Below the pieces are notes generated by a model. That model searched no databases. It worked only from the letters and a program-made list of their open reading frames with translations, and was not told the DNA's origin. A stretch of DNA of 64,000 bases from Chromobacterium aquaticum (GTDB lineage Bacteria; Pseudomonadota; Gammaproteobacteria; Burkholderiales; Chromobacteriaceae), in NCBI RefSeq assembly GCF_021129195.1, contig NZ_JAJOHW010000045.1:1-64000 (forward strand). Reading direction: 5' to 3'. Every line of letters begins with the position of its first letter. Within the stretch, counting starts at the first letter, position 1. This document shows positions 63,282 to 64,000 of the stretch, piece by piece. The position numbers and the translations under genes were made by a program.

Positions 63282-64000
<719 letters not shown>

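Overview
The window is about 64% GC and reads as ordinary chromosome of a Neisseriales betaproteobacterium, most like Chromobacterium or a close relative. The pointers are a polar-flagellum block (flhF/flhG/fliA), a fused GlcNAc phosphotransferase pair, an SAH riboswitch before ahcY, and a full nuo operon ending in a DUF2818 gene. The genus is inferred from gene content and order; no database search was possible. Genes are dense and use similar codons throughout. I see no prophage, complete insertion sequence, CRISPR array or rRNA.

Layout. 1-3.5 kb: end of a flagellar operon (flhF, an flhG with altered nucleotide motifs, fliA, a motA/motC gene with no partner). 3.5-5.1 kb: LysR regulator divergent from a DoxX gene. 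5.3-9.9 kb: GlcNAc PTS, an EIIA-HPr-EI fusion plus EIICB, behind a consensus FNR/ANR-type box. 9.9-12.6 kb: cyclopropane fatty acid synthase, HAD phosphatase, AhpD-like protein. 12.6-12.9 kb: two identical tRNA-Phe genes with promoter and terminator. 13-18 kb: tyrosine/homogentisate catabolism (maiA, fahA, hmgA, hpd) and a divergent Lrp/AsnC regulator. 18.1-23.6 kb: activated-methyl cycle (metF, ahcY with SAH riboswitch, metK) with a diguanylate cyclase between. 23.6-25.5 kb: two lipid A acyltransferases. 25.5-40.7 kb: a small monooxygenase-like gene, DUF2818, then nuoN to nuoA, all on the minus strand. 40.7-42 kb: tRNA-Leu, secG, tpiA. 42-47.7 kb: pstSCAB and a PiT transporter. 47.7-47.9 kb: a candidate FNR-controlled small RNA. 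47.9-57 kb: recG, DUF2147, PhzF-like, a DUF4124-type gene with an amber codon in its signal peptide, ridA, hemW, rdgB, an orphan polyamine-binding protein, dusA. 57.4-59.4 kb: GH3 lipoprotein hexosaminidase. 59.7-64 kb: an AraC regulator and a probable catabolic cluster (EamA exporter, beta-keto acid cleavage enzyme, esterase, thiolase cut by the window edge).

How it fits together: the hexosaminidase and the GlcNAc PTS suit chitin or cell-wall amino-sugar use; hpd-hmgA-maiA-fahA take 4-hydroxyphenylpyruvate to fumarate and acetoacetate; ahcY, metF and metK recycle the methyl donor.

The least explained items are (i) the candidate small RNA at 47.8 kb, (ii) a roughly 142-bp dispersed repeat with inverted ends found four times just 3' of genes, and (iii) the BKACE/esterase/thiolase cluster with a 21-bp-period direct repeat at its promoter.
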